64,000 bases of DNA from CALBPI01 sp039027435. GTDB taxonomy: Bacteria > Pseudomonadota > Gammaproteobacteria > Steroidobacterales > Woeseiaceae. A program made the position numbers and the translations under genes. The notes under the pieces were generated by a model, which was given only the letters and a program-made list of their open reading frames with translations, did not search any database and was not told where the DNA came from. Shown piece by piece: positions 1-8,872 of this stretch (position 1 is its first letter; every line of letters starts with the position of its first letter). The stretch is taken from NCBI GenBank assembly GCA_039027435.1, contig JBCCKF010000002.1:186001-250000 (forward strand), read 5' to 3'.

Positions 1-2
1 CC

Positions 3-548
3 GCGTCAGTATTCAATGCCGCACAGCAATTACTGGCGCCAGCCGAGGAGACGGCGCCCCGCGTCAAGCGCAGCCGCAAGCATAAGCCACGAGGGCGCGG
101 GCGCGTCGTCATCGATGGCAGCGGTGATGTGCTCACGCAGTTCGCAGGGTGCTGTAACCCGATACCACCGGAGCCAATCAGCGGCTACATCACTGTGGGT
201 CGCGGTATCTCCATCCATCGACAAGACTGCAAGTCTCTCGCACGCCTTGCTGCAAAACAGCCGGAACGTATTCTCAAGGTTAGCTGGCGCGAGGCCGCAG
301 ACCACGGCCACTATCCGATCACCCTTCGAATCGAAGCGAAGGATCGCACTGGTCTCTTAAAAGACATCAGCGGCAGCCTCAGCGATGATCGTATTCGCAT
401 TCTCGGTAACGAGTCGCGAGTTGACCGCAAGACACTACGTGCAGTGGTTACCGTCAAGGCGGAAATCGACGGACTCGATACGCTCAACCGTATGTTGCTA
501 AAACTTGGTCAGCTGCCGGATATCGAACGGGTCGACCGGGTGAGCTAA
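3..548 (+). CDS. relA: (p)ppGpp synthetase RelA, C-terminal part (5' end outside window)
   Basis: This is the last 181 codons of a long RelA/SpoT-type stringent-response enzyme; the reading frame is open from the window edge, so the start is missing. RelA makes (p)ppGpp from GTP/GDP and ATP when uncharged tRNA sits on the ribosome. The visible part has an Arg/Lys-rich segment, then the Cys-Cys zinc-finger-type motif QFAGCCNPIPPEPISGY followed by GRGISIHRQDC, and a terminal ACT domain beginning near YPITLRIEAKDRTGLL. The spacing and the wording of the CC region resemble RelA more than SpoT. The synthetase and hydrolase domains lie outside the window, so activity cannot be judged. It converges with lpdA, with a short inverted repeat between them. 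RelA versus a bifunctional Rel/SpoT is not fully settled. Confidence 0.85.
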   Translation, partial: ASVFNAAQQLLAPAEETAPRVKRSRKHKPRGRGRVVIDGSGDVLTQFAGCCNPIPPEPISGYITVGRGISIHRQDCKSLARLAAKQPERILKVSWREAADHGHYPITLRIEAKDRTGLLKDISGSLSDDRIRILGNESRVDRKTLRAVVTVKAEIDGLDTLNRMLLKLGQLPDIERVDRVS

Positions 549-556
549 CACCCGGT
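535..556. terminator. Inverted repeat at the relA/lpdA convergent junction
   Basis: An 8-bp stem (ACCGGGTG at 535-542 with CACCCGGT at 549-556) and a 6-nt loop span the relA stop codon, between two converging genes. No T run follows on either strand, so a role as a bidirectional terminator is only suggested by position. Confidence 0.3.
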
Positions 557-565
557 TGCACCTGT

Positions 566-1993
566 TTATCGATTGATGGCGTGTAGTGCGCGTTTGTCTG
601 CCGAAAGGCTGGCTTCGTGGACCGCCTCGGACAAGGTCGGATGCGCGTGTACCGTGCGCTGGATGTCTTCAGTGCTGGCACGAAACTCCATAGCGAGCAC
701 CAGCTCTCCGATGAGTTCACCGGCTACGGGGCCAATGATGTGGACGCCAAGAATTTCGTCATCGTCAGCAGCACTGACAATCTTGACCATACCGGCTGCC
801 TGCTCCATCGCTTTAGCCCGGCCGCTGGCCGCAAACGGGAAGGTACCGACCTTATATTCGCGTCCTGATGCCTTGACCTCTTCCTCGGTCTTTCCGACCC
901 AAGCGATCTCAGGCGCCGTGTAGACAACAGACGGAATCACATCGTAATTGACCTCGGCCACATCGCCCGCAATCAAGTCGGCCGCCATAACGCCCTCTTC
1001 GGTGCCTTTGTGCGCCAGCATCGGGCCGCGAACGCAATCACCGACGGCGTAGATGCCATCAACGCCAGTGCGACACTCTTCATCGACCTCAATGAAGCCA
1101 CGAGCGTCCACTTTAACGCCGGTGTCATCGCCCAGCAGGTTATCCGTGTAGGGACGACGGCCAACAGCGACAACCAACCGGTCTACCACCAGCGATTGTT
1201 CGCCCTTGCTGTCTTCGTAAGTAACGTGGACTTCCTCGCCCTTTACTTCGGCTTTGCTCACACGCGCGTTCAGTTGGATGTCCAAACCCTGTTTGCGGAA
1301 CTGTCGCTCAGCGTCTTTCGCGATCTGTCGATCCACCATGGCCAGAAAATCAGGCATCGCCTCCAGGACCGTCACCGAGGCGCCCAACCGACCCCAGACG
1401 CTGCCGAGCTCAAGGCCAATTACCCCCGCGCCGATGATGCCCAGACGCTCGGGGACTGCATCAAATTCCAAAGCGCCCCAGGAGTCGACAATACGATCGC
1501 CATCGAACGCCATGCCCGGCAGTTCGATGGGCTGCGAGCCGGACGCAAGAATGACATGGTCCGCGCTCAGTGTTTCCACATCGCCTTCAAGCGGCGTGAA
1601 CTCAACCTTCTTGTCAGCCAGCAGTTTGCCGTGGCCACGCAGGCCCGTGACCTTGTTGGACTTGAATAGCGCTTCGATTCCGGACGTCAGCTGGCGAACG
1701 ATGCCTGACTTGCGCTTCTGCATTGCCGCAATGTCGAGCGATAGTCCTTCAGTGCCAATGCCATGCTGTGAGAATTCGTGAGCCGCGCGGTGGTATAGCT
1801 CTGACGATTCCAGCATCGCTTTGGACGGAATGCATCCCGCATTCAAGCAGGTACCACCGAAGGCGTGCGAACCGTCATAGTTCTTCCACGCATCGATACA
1901 AGCCACGTTCATGCCATGCTGGGCCGCGCGAATTGCTGCGGGATAGCCAGCGGGACCACCGCCGATCACGATGACGTCGTAGTGTTGGGACAT
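566..1993 (-). CDS. lpdA: Dihydrolipoyl dehydrogenase (E3)
   Basis: This 475-residue flavoprotein reoxidises the dihydrolipoyl groups of 2-oxoacid dehydrogenase complexes, passing electrons through FAD to NAD+. The FAD-binding motif GGGPAGY is at residues 11-17. The redox-active disulfide is C49/C54 in GGTCLNAGC. The NAD-binding GAGVIG is at 188-193, and the C-terminal catalytic dyad is H451/E456 in HAHPTLSE. Length and all key residues are normal for the family. It is the last gene of the sucA-sucB-lpdA operon, 30 bp after sucB, so it most likely serves 2-oxoglutarate dehydrogenase. It could also serve pyruvate dehydrogenase or the glycine cleavage system if no other E3 exists elsewhere in the genome. 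Confidence 0.97.
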   Translation of the reverse strand: MSQHYDVIVIGGGPAGYPAAIRAAQHGMNVACIDAWKNYDGSHAFGGTCLNAGCIPSKAMLESSELYHRAAHEFSQHGIGTEGLSLDIAAMQKRKSGIVRQLTSGIEALFKSNKVTGLRGHGKLLADKKVEFTPLEGDVETLSADHVILASGSQPIELPGMAFDGDRIVDSWGALEFDAVPERLGIIGAGVIGLELGSVWGRLGASVTVLEAMPDFLAMVDRQIAKDAERQFRKQGLDIQLNARVSKAEVKGEEVHVTYEDSKGEQSLVVDRLVVAVGRRPYTDNLLGDDTGVKVDARGFIEVDEECRTGVDGIYAVGDCVRGPMLAHKGTEEGVMAADLIAGDVAEVNYDVIPSVVYTAPEIAWVGKTEEEVKASGREYKVGTFPFAASGRAKAMEQAAGMVKIVSAADDDEILGVHIIGPVAGELIGELVLAMEFRASTEDIQRTVHAHPTLSEAVHEASLSADKRALHAINR

Positions 1994-2023
1994 CTTGTTT
2001 CCTTCAGACCGCTCGCGCGGTGA

Positions 2024-3244
2024 TCAAAGCTGCAGCAGCAATCGAGCAGGATCTTCGAGTGCCTGCTTGATACTGACAACGAATTGCACGGCCTCTTTGC
2101 CGTCGATGATGCGATGGTCGTACGACATCGCGAGGTACATCATCTTGCGAATCTTGATTTCCCCATCGACCGCAACCGGGCGATCGAGGATCGCGTGCAT
2201 GCCGAGGATGCCGCTTTGCGGCGGATTGAGAATAGGCGTTGACATCATCGACCCAAAAATGCCGCCATTTGTAATGGTGAACGTGCCGCCGGTGAGCTCC
2301 TCAATGCCGATGCTGCCTTCGCGAGCACGTTTTCCGTAGTCGGCAATTTCCTGCTCGATCTGCGCGAAACTCTTCAATCCGGCATCACGCAACACCGGAA
2401 CCATCAGACCGCGTTCGGTCGAAACGGCAATGCCGATGTCCTGATAGTCATGATAGAGGATGTCGTTACCGTCGACGGAGGCGTTCACCAGCGGGAACTT
2501 GCGCAGCGCTTCAACCGCAGCTTTCACAAAGAACGACATGAAACCGAGCTTCACGCCATGCTTGTCTGCAAACTGGTCCTTGTAGCGTGCACGCAGTGCG
2601 ATGACCTCCGTGAGGTCGACCTCGTTGAACGTCGTCAACATTGCGGCGTTTTGTTGTGCCTCGACCATGCGTTTTGCAATCGTCGCCCGCAACCGGGTCA
2701 TCGGTACTCGCTGTTCGTTGCGGGCGCCGACAACAGCGCCGCCGCCATTAACGACCGGCATGTCCTCAGCTTCACCGTCATCTTTTTCGAGATGGTTCAT
2801 GACATCACCCTTGGTGATGCGCCCATCGCGTCCGCTGCCCTGGATCCGGGCCGGATCGAGATCGTGCTCTTCAACCAGCCGACGCACGGATGGGCTGAGC
2901 TTGTCGTGTGCACTGTCGCTGCTCGGAGCTGCCGCTGCTGGCGCAGGGCTTTCACTGGGCGCTGTTTCCGCAGCCGGTTCGCTTGCGCTCGGAGCCGGCG
3001 CCGCAGCGCCCGCTTCGACAACGGCAAGCAGTTCACCGCTTGTGACCGTCGCGCCATCTTCCGCCTTGATTTCTTTCAGAACGCCGTCGGTCGGACAAGG
3101 CACCTCGAGTACGACCTTATCGGTTTCAAGGTCCACAAGATTTTCATCACGGCGCACAGCATCGCCCGGTTTCTTGTGCCAGGACACAAGCGTTGCGTCC
3201 GCTACGGACTCAGGCAATTGCGGTACTTTTACTTCGGTAGCCAT
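2024..3244 (-). CDS. sucB: Dihydrolipoyllysine succinyltransferase, E2 of 2-oxoglutarate dehydrogenase
   Basis: The E2 core subunit transfers the succinyl group from lipoyl-lysine to CoA in the TCA cycle. The domain order in 406 residues is standard. A lipoyl domain comes first, with the modified lysine K43 in DLETDKVVLEVP. An Ala/Pro/Glu-rich linker (about 78-112) follows, then the E1/E3-binding domain (about 113-150, SPSVRRLVEEHDLDPARIQG). The acetyltransferase-type catalytic domain carries H377 and D381 in SYDHRIIDG. Only one lipoyl domain is present, as expected for SucB rather than AceF. It sits 48 bp downstream of sucA and just upstream of lpdA in one transcription unit. Confidence 0.97.
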   Translation of the reverse strand: MATEVKVPQLPESVADATLVSWHKKPGDAVRRDENLVDLETDKVVLEVPCPTDGVLKEIKAEDGATVTSGELLAVVEAGAAAPAPSASEPAAETAPSESPAPAAAAPSSDSAHDKLSPSVRRLVEEHDLDPARIQGSGRDGRITKGDVMNHLEKDDGEAEDMPVVNGGGAVVGARNEQRVPMTRLRATIAKRMVEAQQNAAMLTTFNEVDLTEVIALRARYKDQFADKHGVKLGFMSFFVKAAVEALRKFPLVNASVDGNDILYHDYQDIGIAVSTERGLMVPVLRDAGLKSFAQIEQEIADYGKRAREGSIGIEELTGGTFTITNGGIFGSMMSTPILNPPQSGILGMHAILDRPVAVDGEIKIRKMMYLAMSYDHRIIDGKEAVQFVVSIKQALEDPARLLLQL

Positions 3245-3292
3245 AGGTTGTTCTCGGTGCTCCAGAGCGCTTTCGGCTTCTCGGGTTTGTCC

Positions 3293-6151
3293 CTATTGAT
3301 CGATGCAGTCGATCAGCGGCTCTAATCCCAGCGCCTGATCGACCAACTTGCGTTGTTGTATTTGGTGGAGTTTCGGAATGCCGGCAGCGGGCGCTGCAGC
3401 ACCCGGACGACCGCTGTAGTGCAGCGTGTGACGGCTGCGAAGCGGCTCTTGCAGGCGATGTCTGATCTGGTACCAGGCGCCCTGATTGCGGGGTTCTTCC
3501 TGACACCAGACCACCGTGTCTGCGTTGCGATAACGGTTCAGCATCTCGCTGAACTCGTCGATCGGGAACGGATAAATCTGCTCCAGCCGCACGAGCGCCA
3601 CGTTTTTGACTTCCGCCGCCTGACGACGCTCGTACAGGTCGTAGTAGACCTTGCCACTACAGACAACCACGCGTTCTACGGCGGCCGGATCAACATCGTC
3701 AATCTCGTCGATTAACCAGTGGAAATGCCCTTCGGAGAGATCACTCAGTGGCGACACCGACAACTTGTGGCGCAGCAAACTCTTCGGCGTCATGACGATC
3801 AGCGGCTTACGCACAGCACGCTGCATCTGTCGACGCAGCATGTGGAACATCTGCGCAGGCGTTGAAGGCACACAAACCTGCATATTGTGTTCAGCACAGA
3901 GCTGCAGGAAGCGCTCGAGTCGAGCTGAGCTGTGTTCTGGCCCCTGCCCTTCGTACCCGTGTGGCAGGAACAGCGTCAGTCCACACAAACGACCCCATTT
4001 GGCTTCGCCCGAGCTGATGAATTGATCGATCACGACCTGCGCGCCATTAGCGAAGTCGCCAAACTGACCTTCCCAAATCACAAGTGTGCGCGGCTCAGTC
4101 GTCGCATAGCCGTACTCGAAACCCATCACTGCCTCTTCCGAGAGCAGTGAATCAGTCACAGTGAATGCCGCCGGTCTGTCGACGACGTGATCCAACGGAA
4201 TGAACTCTCCGCCCGTTTCCTGATGATGCAAAACAGCGTGGCGATGGAAGAACGTGCCGCGCCCACTATCCTGACCCGTCAGTCGGATATCGAAACCGTC
4301 ATCGAGCAGCGTCGCATATGCCATGGTTTCCGCGAAACCCCAGTCCATGTCCTGCTCGCCGGCGAGCATCTTCACGCGGGTTTGCATGATCCGCTCGACC
4401 CGCGGATGCACCTTGTGCGCCTCGGGGACTTCAACAATACGCCGGCCGAGTCTCATCAATCGATCGACGTTGACCGACGTGTCCGCCGAAGCCAGCAGAT
4501 CACCGCTGATGTAGGGCGACCAGTCGATTGTGTATTCGTTGCCGATCATGCCGAGCAGATCTTTCGGAACCGGGCGACCATCATCCAGGCGCGCCCGATA
4601 CCGCTCGACCATGTCGTCAGCCGCATCACTGGTAACCACACCCGCTTTGACGAGCTTCTCGGCGTAGAGCGTGCGCGTCGTCGGATGCTTGCGGATCTTC
4701 TTGTACATCTGCGGCTGCGTGGCCGCTGGCTCATCCGCTTCGTTGTGACCGAGTCGTCGGTAACAGACCAGATCGATGACGACGTCCTTACGGAATTTCT
4801 GACGGTAGTCGAGTGCCAGACGGGTGACGCGAACGACCGCCTCCGGGTCGTCACCGTTCACATGGAAGATCGGCGCTTCGATCATCTTTGCAACATCGCT
4901 GCAATAAGGTGTTGAGCGCGCGTCTTCCGGATCGCTGGTGGTGAACCCGATTTGGTTATTGATCACAATGTGGACCGTGCCGCCCGTCTGGAAGGCCGGC
5001 ACCTGCGACATCTGGAATGTCTCCGTGACGACACCCTGCCCGGCAAACGCAGCATCGCCATGAATCAGTATCGGCAAGATTGTGCCGCCGACCAGATCGT
5101 TGCGACGCAACTGGCGTGCACGCACCGAACCCTCAACCACCGGGTTGACAATCTCCAGGTGCGAGGGGTTGAACGCCAACGACAAATGCACGTTGCCGCC
5201 CGGCGTCTTCATATCCGCCGAGAAGCCTTTGTGGTATTTGACGTCGCCAGAGCCAATAACTTCCTCGAGGTCGTATTCGCCTTCAAATTCTGAGAACAGC
5301 TCCTGCGGCGCTTTTCCGAGGACGTTTACAAGTACATTGATACGGCCTCGATGGGCCATGCCGAGCACACATTCCTTAATGCCTGCGCGGCCGCCTTCGT
5401 GTACCAGCGAGTCGAGCATAGGAATGAGGCTTTCGCCGCCTTCCAGGGAGAAGCGCTTCTGGCCCACATAGCGGGTGTGCAGGTAGCGCTCCAGTGTCTC
5501 CGCTCGGGTGAGTTGCTTCAGAATCCAACGCTGCTCTTCTGCGTCCGGTGCAACGGTGCTGCGCGCCTCGAATTGCTCGCGCAGCCAGAGGCGCTCGCGC
5601 GCGCGTGAGATGTGCGCAAATTCGGCGCCAACCTTGCCGCAGTAGATGCGCTTCAGGAGCACGATGATGTCGCGCAACTTCATCCGGTCCCGTCCGGTGC
5701 CAGCTAGACCGCCCGTGAAGAACTCGCGATCCATATCGGATTGATCAAGACCCACAAAATCGAATTCGAGAACGCGCGGAATGTGGCGCTCCATCATCTC
5801 AAGCGGATCGATATCCGCGATCTGGTGACCGCGCAACGCATAGACCTGAATCAAGCGCGAGACGGCGGCCTGCTTTTCGTCGGCCGACTGCGGGATCGCG
5901 TGACCGTTGGTCACTGCCGCTGAAGCCGTGGCCGGAGCCGTTGCCATCCGTTTCAGTCGGTCGACAATCGCGCCGTGATCCGGTTCGACTTCGTCGCGGG
6001 CGTCAGGCGCGAGGCCTTCGAAATAGTCTCGCCACGTGGAAGGGACCTGCTTGGGGTCCCGAAGGAAGCGCTCGTACAGGGCTTCAATCGTTGCGGCGTT
6101 AGCGCCGCTTAACGGGGTTGCCTTGTACTGCTCCTGCAGTGCTTTGCTCAT
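3293..6151 (-). CDS. sucA: 2-oxoglutarate dehydrogenase E1 component
   Basis: This 952-residue thiamine-diphosphate enzyme decarboxylates 2-oxoglutarate and succinylates the E2 lipoyl arm. Visible hallmarks are the N-terminal E2-binding peptide (ALYERFLRDPKQVPSTWRDYFE), GMAHRGRINVLVNVLGK, the ThDP/Mg region HGDAAFAGQGVV and NNQIGFTTSDPEDAR, and the C-terminal domain with FGDFANGAQVV. Length matches the family. It is the first gene of the sucA-sucB-lpdA operon. The succinate dehydrogenase and succinyl-CoA synthetase genes that flank it in E. coli are not here. The 120 bp in front of it separates it from an unrelated cytochrome gene on the same strand and is where its promoter should lie. Confidence 0.97.
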   Translation of the reverse strand: MSKALQEQYKATPLSGANAATIEALYERFLRDPKQVPSTWRDYFEGLAPDARDEVEPDHGAIVDRLKRMATAPATASAAVTNGHAIPQSADEKQAAVSRLIQVYALRGHQIADIDPLEMMERHIPRVLEFDFVGLDQSDMDREFFTGGLAGTGRDRMKLRDIIVLLKRIYCGKVGAEFAHISRARERLWLREQFEARSTVAPDAEEQRWILKQLTRAETLERYLHTRYVGQKRFSLEGGESLIPMLDSLVHEGGRAGIKECVLGMAHRGRINVLVNVLGKAPQELFSEFEGEYDLEEVIGSGDVKYHKGFSADMKTPGGNVHLSLAFNPSHLEIVNPVVEGSVRARQLRRNDLVGGTILPILIHGDAAFAGQGVVTETFQMSQVPAFQTGGTVHIVINNQIGFTTSDPEDARSTPYCSDVAKMIEAPIFHVNGDDPEAVVRVTRLALDYRQKFRKDVVIDLVCYRRLGHNEADEPAATQPQMYKKIRKHPTTRTLYAEKLVKAGVVTSDAADDMVERYRARLDDGRPVPKDLLGMIGNEYTIDWSPYISGDLLASADTSVNVDRLMRLGRRIVEVPEAHKVHPRVERIMQTRVKMLAGEQDMDWGFAETMAYATLLDDGFDIRLTGQDSGRGTFFHRHAVLHHQETGGEFIPLDHVVDRPAAFTVTDSLLSEEAVMGFEYGYATTEPRTLVIWEGQFGDFANGAQVVIDQFISSGEAKWGRLCGLTLFLPHGYEGQGPEHSSARLERFLQLCAEHNMQVCVPSTPAQMFHMLRRQMQRAVRKPLIVMTPKSLLRHKLSVSPLSDLSEGHFHWLIDEIDDVDPAAVERVVVCSGKVYYDLYERRQAAEVKNVALVRLEQIYPFPIDEFSEMLNRYRNADTVVWCQEEPRNQGAWYQIRHRLQEPLRSRHTLHYSGRPGAAAPAAGIPKLHQIQQRKLVDQALGLEPLIDCIDQ

Positions 6152-6271
6152 GTTGTCCCAGGCTGCCGCATCCGCCTCGCGGAATGTCCCAACGGCTACA
6201 CCTATTTCGCTAGCGTCCGCGCGGAATATTACTTCAAGCGATACGCGATTGGAACGTGTAACTGCCCGTTT

Positions 6272-6793
6272 TTACAACGTGTCGTCAGACCCGTTGCTTG
6301 TCGAATCGATGTAAGCGATCAAGGCTGTACGATCATACGAATCAGAGATGCCCCCAAAGCTCATCGTCGTCCCGGGCACAGTTCGATATGGCGCGGTTAA
6401 CCAGACATCTAAAGCGCTCGCTGTCCAGACCATTTCCACTTCGGACAAAGCCTCGGAATAAGGGAAATCCGGTACCCCGGCGACGCGTCGCCCAATCAGA
6501 TTATTAAGCTGTGGTCCTGCCATATTTCGAGCGCCGAGCCCAATCTGGTGACAGGTCGCGCACCTCGCCCACAACTTTTTCCCTCTAGCCAGCGCAGCTG
6601 CGTCCGCGAATGGCACGGTGTTGTCGACTTCGCCGGCAGGTTGCTCGGCCGCTAACGCCATCAGGGTCGGCAACTGGACCTGCTCGGGCGCGGGTCCACA
6701 GCCAGACAAGCACACCAAACCTGCCAGTACGACGAACATACGCACTGATACTGCACCGAGTTCAGCCGCTGTCGTTCCACTAACCTGAATCAT
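6272..6793 (-). CDS. Lipoprotein class I cytochrome c
   Basis: This small c-type cytochrome has a single haem site, CATCH, and a downstream methionine in TTMSFGG that can be the sixth ligand. The fold signature (AGPQLNNLIGRR, ALIAYI) is that of class I cytochrome c, resembling cytochrome c2/c550. A hydrophobic leader ends in the lipobox LSGC, so the protein should be a lipid-anchored periplasmic electron carrier. The start is uncertain. The open frame extends to 6814 with a TTG; ATG codons occur at 6793 and 6739 and a GTG at 6745, none with a clear ribosome binding site. Starts at 6739-6745 give the most typical short lipoprotein leader. No oxidase or reductase partner is adjacent. Confidence 0.85.
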   Translation of the reverse strand: MIQVSGTTAAELGAVSVRMFVVLAGLVCLSGCGPAPEQVQLPTLMALAAEQPAGEVDNTVPFADAAALARGKKLWARCATCHQIGLGARNMAGPQLNNLIGRRVAGVPDFPYSEALSEVEMVWTASALDVWLTAPYRTVPGTTMSFGGISDSYDRTALIAYIDSTSNGSDDTL

Positions 6794-6978
6794 CAACAAG
6801 AGTCTCAATAACAAGGATTCACACCATTATCGCCGAGCGCCGGCGCGGCTGCGCACGCAGATTCGGGTTGCATTATTGTAACGCAGCTCAAAGTCACAAT
6901 TAATCTATATTTTTCATATTATTACTATTGATTATTAATGCTCTTTATCTGATAGAGACTTGAGAAATTCAGGGGTCT

Positions 6979-7012
6979 GTTAAGGTTCGGTTCAGACACG
7001 ACACGGTATAAA
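6979..7012 (+). promoter_or_regulatory. Putative response-regulator box and -10 element upstream of the DUF3300 gene
   Basis: Two similar hexamers, GTTAAG (6979-6984) and GTTCAG (6990-6995), are separated by exactly 5 nt and lie 11 nt upstream of a TATAAA -10 element at 7007-7012. Direct hexamers with 5-nt spacing close to the -10 box are the arrangement used by OmpR-family regulators of the PhoP/PmrA type. There is no good sigma-70 -35 element, as expected for an activated promoter. The predicted transcript start would be about 45 nt before the gene. The region just upstream (about 6895-6960) is strikingly AT-rich. Confidence 0.4.
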
Positions 7013-7063
7013 CGACGGCGTGTACCACTGCGCCCGTGAGAGGCGCGGGATCAGGAGTTGGAT

Positions 7064-8695
7064 ATGGCTGGCAAGCAAACCATCCGAAAATTGTGTGCAA
7101 CGCTGCTCACTAGCGTGCTCTTAGGTCTGTCTGGATCCGCCGCAGCGCAGCAAACCACAGCGCAGATTGCGAACTATTCGCCGGACGAGCTGGACACGCT
7201 GGTGGGACCCATCGCGCTTTATCCGGACGACGTTCTCGGTATCTTGCTGCCGGCGGCGACTTACCCGCTGCAAATCGTCGAGGCGCAGCGCTTTCTCGAC
7301 ACCAACCCGCAAGAGGGTGCAGAGCCGGATGCCAACTGGGACAGTACCGTAATTGCGCTATTGAACTACCCCGAGGCGGTACAGCTACTCAGTGATGACC
7401 TGGAGTGGACAGCTACCCTCGGCGATGCCGTTCTTGCCCAGGAAACGGACGTACTCGAAGCCATCGAGCGGTTTCGCGACGCCGCTTGGCTCGCGGGCAA
7501 CCTCGAGTCCAACGAGCGTCAGACCGTCGTTCGTAGCGCTGAAAGCATCGAAATCCTGCCGGTGGAGCCGGACGTCGTGTACCTACCCTACTACGACCCG
7601 GTTACGGTCGTCGTTCAGCAACCGGCGCCGGTAGTCGGTTGGTATGACTGGGGCTATCCGCTCTACTATCACGCCTACCCAGGCCCATTTGTGTTCAACA
7701 GGCCTTTCTTTCGAGTGCCGTTATTTTTCGAAATCTCCTGGCGCAACCGCTATCTGAACCTGTTCGGTTTCGATTATGGAATCTGGTGGAATCGCCGCGC
7801 TGGCTTCTATGGACATGCGCCTTTGAATGCGGTGCGCTACAACCGATTCCAGCGACACTTCGGTGCGCGGGGAATCGGCTTCCAGGCACAACGCTGGCGT
7901 CACAGCCCGCGCGTAGGAGTCCGTTCGGCACGCTACCATCGCTACGGCAACCGTGATCGCGGGGCACGTGCGAACCAGGGTTACACAGTGCGGCCAAATC
8001 GACAGGCGATTCCGCAAAACCGATTTGACGCTCGACCCAACACAAGGAACAATGTTGCGAGCTACCGGGGCACTGACCGAAGCGCGTCAGTCGCCAGACG
8101 CTCACCCAACGCGGCGGGTACGCCAAATGCTAATACCCGGAGTACCAACGCTCGGGGAACCAACGCGCGCAGCACGGCGAGCCGCGCGGGCTCTAACTCA
8201 CGCTTCACAACGCGCGGGTCCGTCCGGCGCACGCCGGAGCCAACGGGCGGCGCAGTAGCGGGTGGGCGAAGCTACTCTACGAATCCTCGCTCCGCAGCCC
8301 CCACACCATCAGCAAGTGGGCGTAGCGCCTCTGGGTACACCCGCGGCGGCGCTGCACCGCAGTCCAGATTGACCCAGCAACGGGTACTGGAACCTCGTGG
8401 TCAAGCGTACGGTGGCACAGTGCAGCCGCGAACGCGCAGCGTCACACCCTCAACGCGATCGGTGGCACCCACATCGCGCGGGACCGTCTCGCGCGCTGCT
8501 CCTCGCACGTCAAGCCGTGCCGCACCGCGCTCATCGAGCCGCGCTGCACCCAGGGCGACGTCACGACCGGCGCCGCGGGCAAGCTCGTCACGCAGCAGCC
8601 GGGCTCGGTCGTCGGCAAGGTCCGGCGGATCGCGATCCAGCGGTTCAAGGGGCTCCGGCCGATCCCGCAGCTCGGGCAGACGCGGCGGGAACTAG
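7064..8695 (+). CDS. Exported DUF3300 domain protein with Ser/Arg/Ala-rich tail
   Basis: The N-terminus is a Sec signal peptide ending in GSAAAQQ. It is followed by a recognisable DUF3300 domain (about residues 30-190: LDTLVGPIALYPDDVLG, then YPLQIVEAQRFL). This domain of unknown function is common in proteobacterial envelope proteins. A Tyr/Pro/Trp-rich segment comes next, then a long low-complexity tail of Arg, Ser, Ala and Thr. The last 60 residues contain repeated SRAAPR units and end in an R/G/S run. The very basic tail might bind nucleic acid, LPS or other anionic surfaces; this is inference. I chose ATG at 7064 because AGGAG at 7053-7057 is 6 nt upstream; a TTG at 7058 is in frame but too close. 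Function is unknown. Confidence 0.85.
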   Translation: MAGKQTIRKLCATLLTSVLLGLSGSAAAQQTTAQIANYSPDELDTLVGPIALYPDDVLGILLPAATYPLQIVEAQRFLDTNPQEGAEPDANWDSTVIALLNYPEAVQLLSDDLEWTATLGDAVLAQETDVLEAIERFRDAAWLAGNLESNERQTVVRSAESIEILPVEPDVVYLPYYDPVTVVVQQPAPVVGWYDWGYPLYYHAYPGPFVFNRPFFRVPLFFEISWRNRYLNLFGFDYGIWWNRRAGFYGHAPLNAVRYNRFQRHFGARGIGFQAQRWRHSPRVGVRSARYHRYGNRDRGARANQGYTVRPNRQAIPQNRFDARPNTRNNVASYRGTDRSASVARRSPNAAGTPNANTRSTNARGTNARSTASRAGSNSRFTTRGSVRRTPEPTGGAVAGGRSYSTNPRSAAPTPSASGRSASGYTRGGAAPQSRLTQQRVLEPRGQAYGGTVQPRTRSVTPSTRSVAPTSRGTVSRAAPRTSSRAAPRSSSRAAPRATSRPAPRASSSRSSRARSSARSGGSRSSGSRGSGRSRSSGRRGGN

Positions 8696-8769
8696 CGTCC
8701 CGACTGGATAACATAATCCGGGCAAAACGTCGGCCAGCTTAACGGTGTTGGATTAGGTCAAATCCCAAG

Positions 8770-8811
8770 TGTCTGTTTTTGGAGACATTCAGCCTTTGGC
8801 ATGACAAATGC
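8770..8811 (+). promoter_or_regulatory. Sigma-54 type -24/-12 promoter with upstream palindrome
   Basis: The sequence TGGCATGACAAATGC at 8797-8811 matches the RpoN consensus TGGCACG-N4-TTGC at all but two positions, with the invariant GG and GC exactly 10 nt apart. Transcription should start near 8823, about 50 nt before the PEP-CTERM gene. A palindrome TGTCT-N8-AGACA (8770-8787) lies immediately upstream. RpoN control through the PrsK/PrsR pair is an established feature of many PEP-CTERM systems, which fits the downstream gene. Confidence 0.65.
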
Positions 8812-8872
8812 TTACCTGTTGTTAGACAGACTACTGTCACCACGGCATCTGAATAACAACAAGGACAAGACT

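Noticed and set aside
8801..8872. ATG at 8801 as the start of the PEP-CTERM gene
   Set aside because: It lies inside the predicted sigma-54 promoter and before a normal signal peptide. GTG 8873 has the ribosome site.
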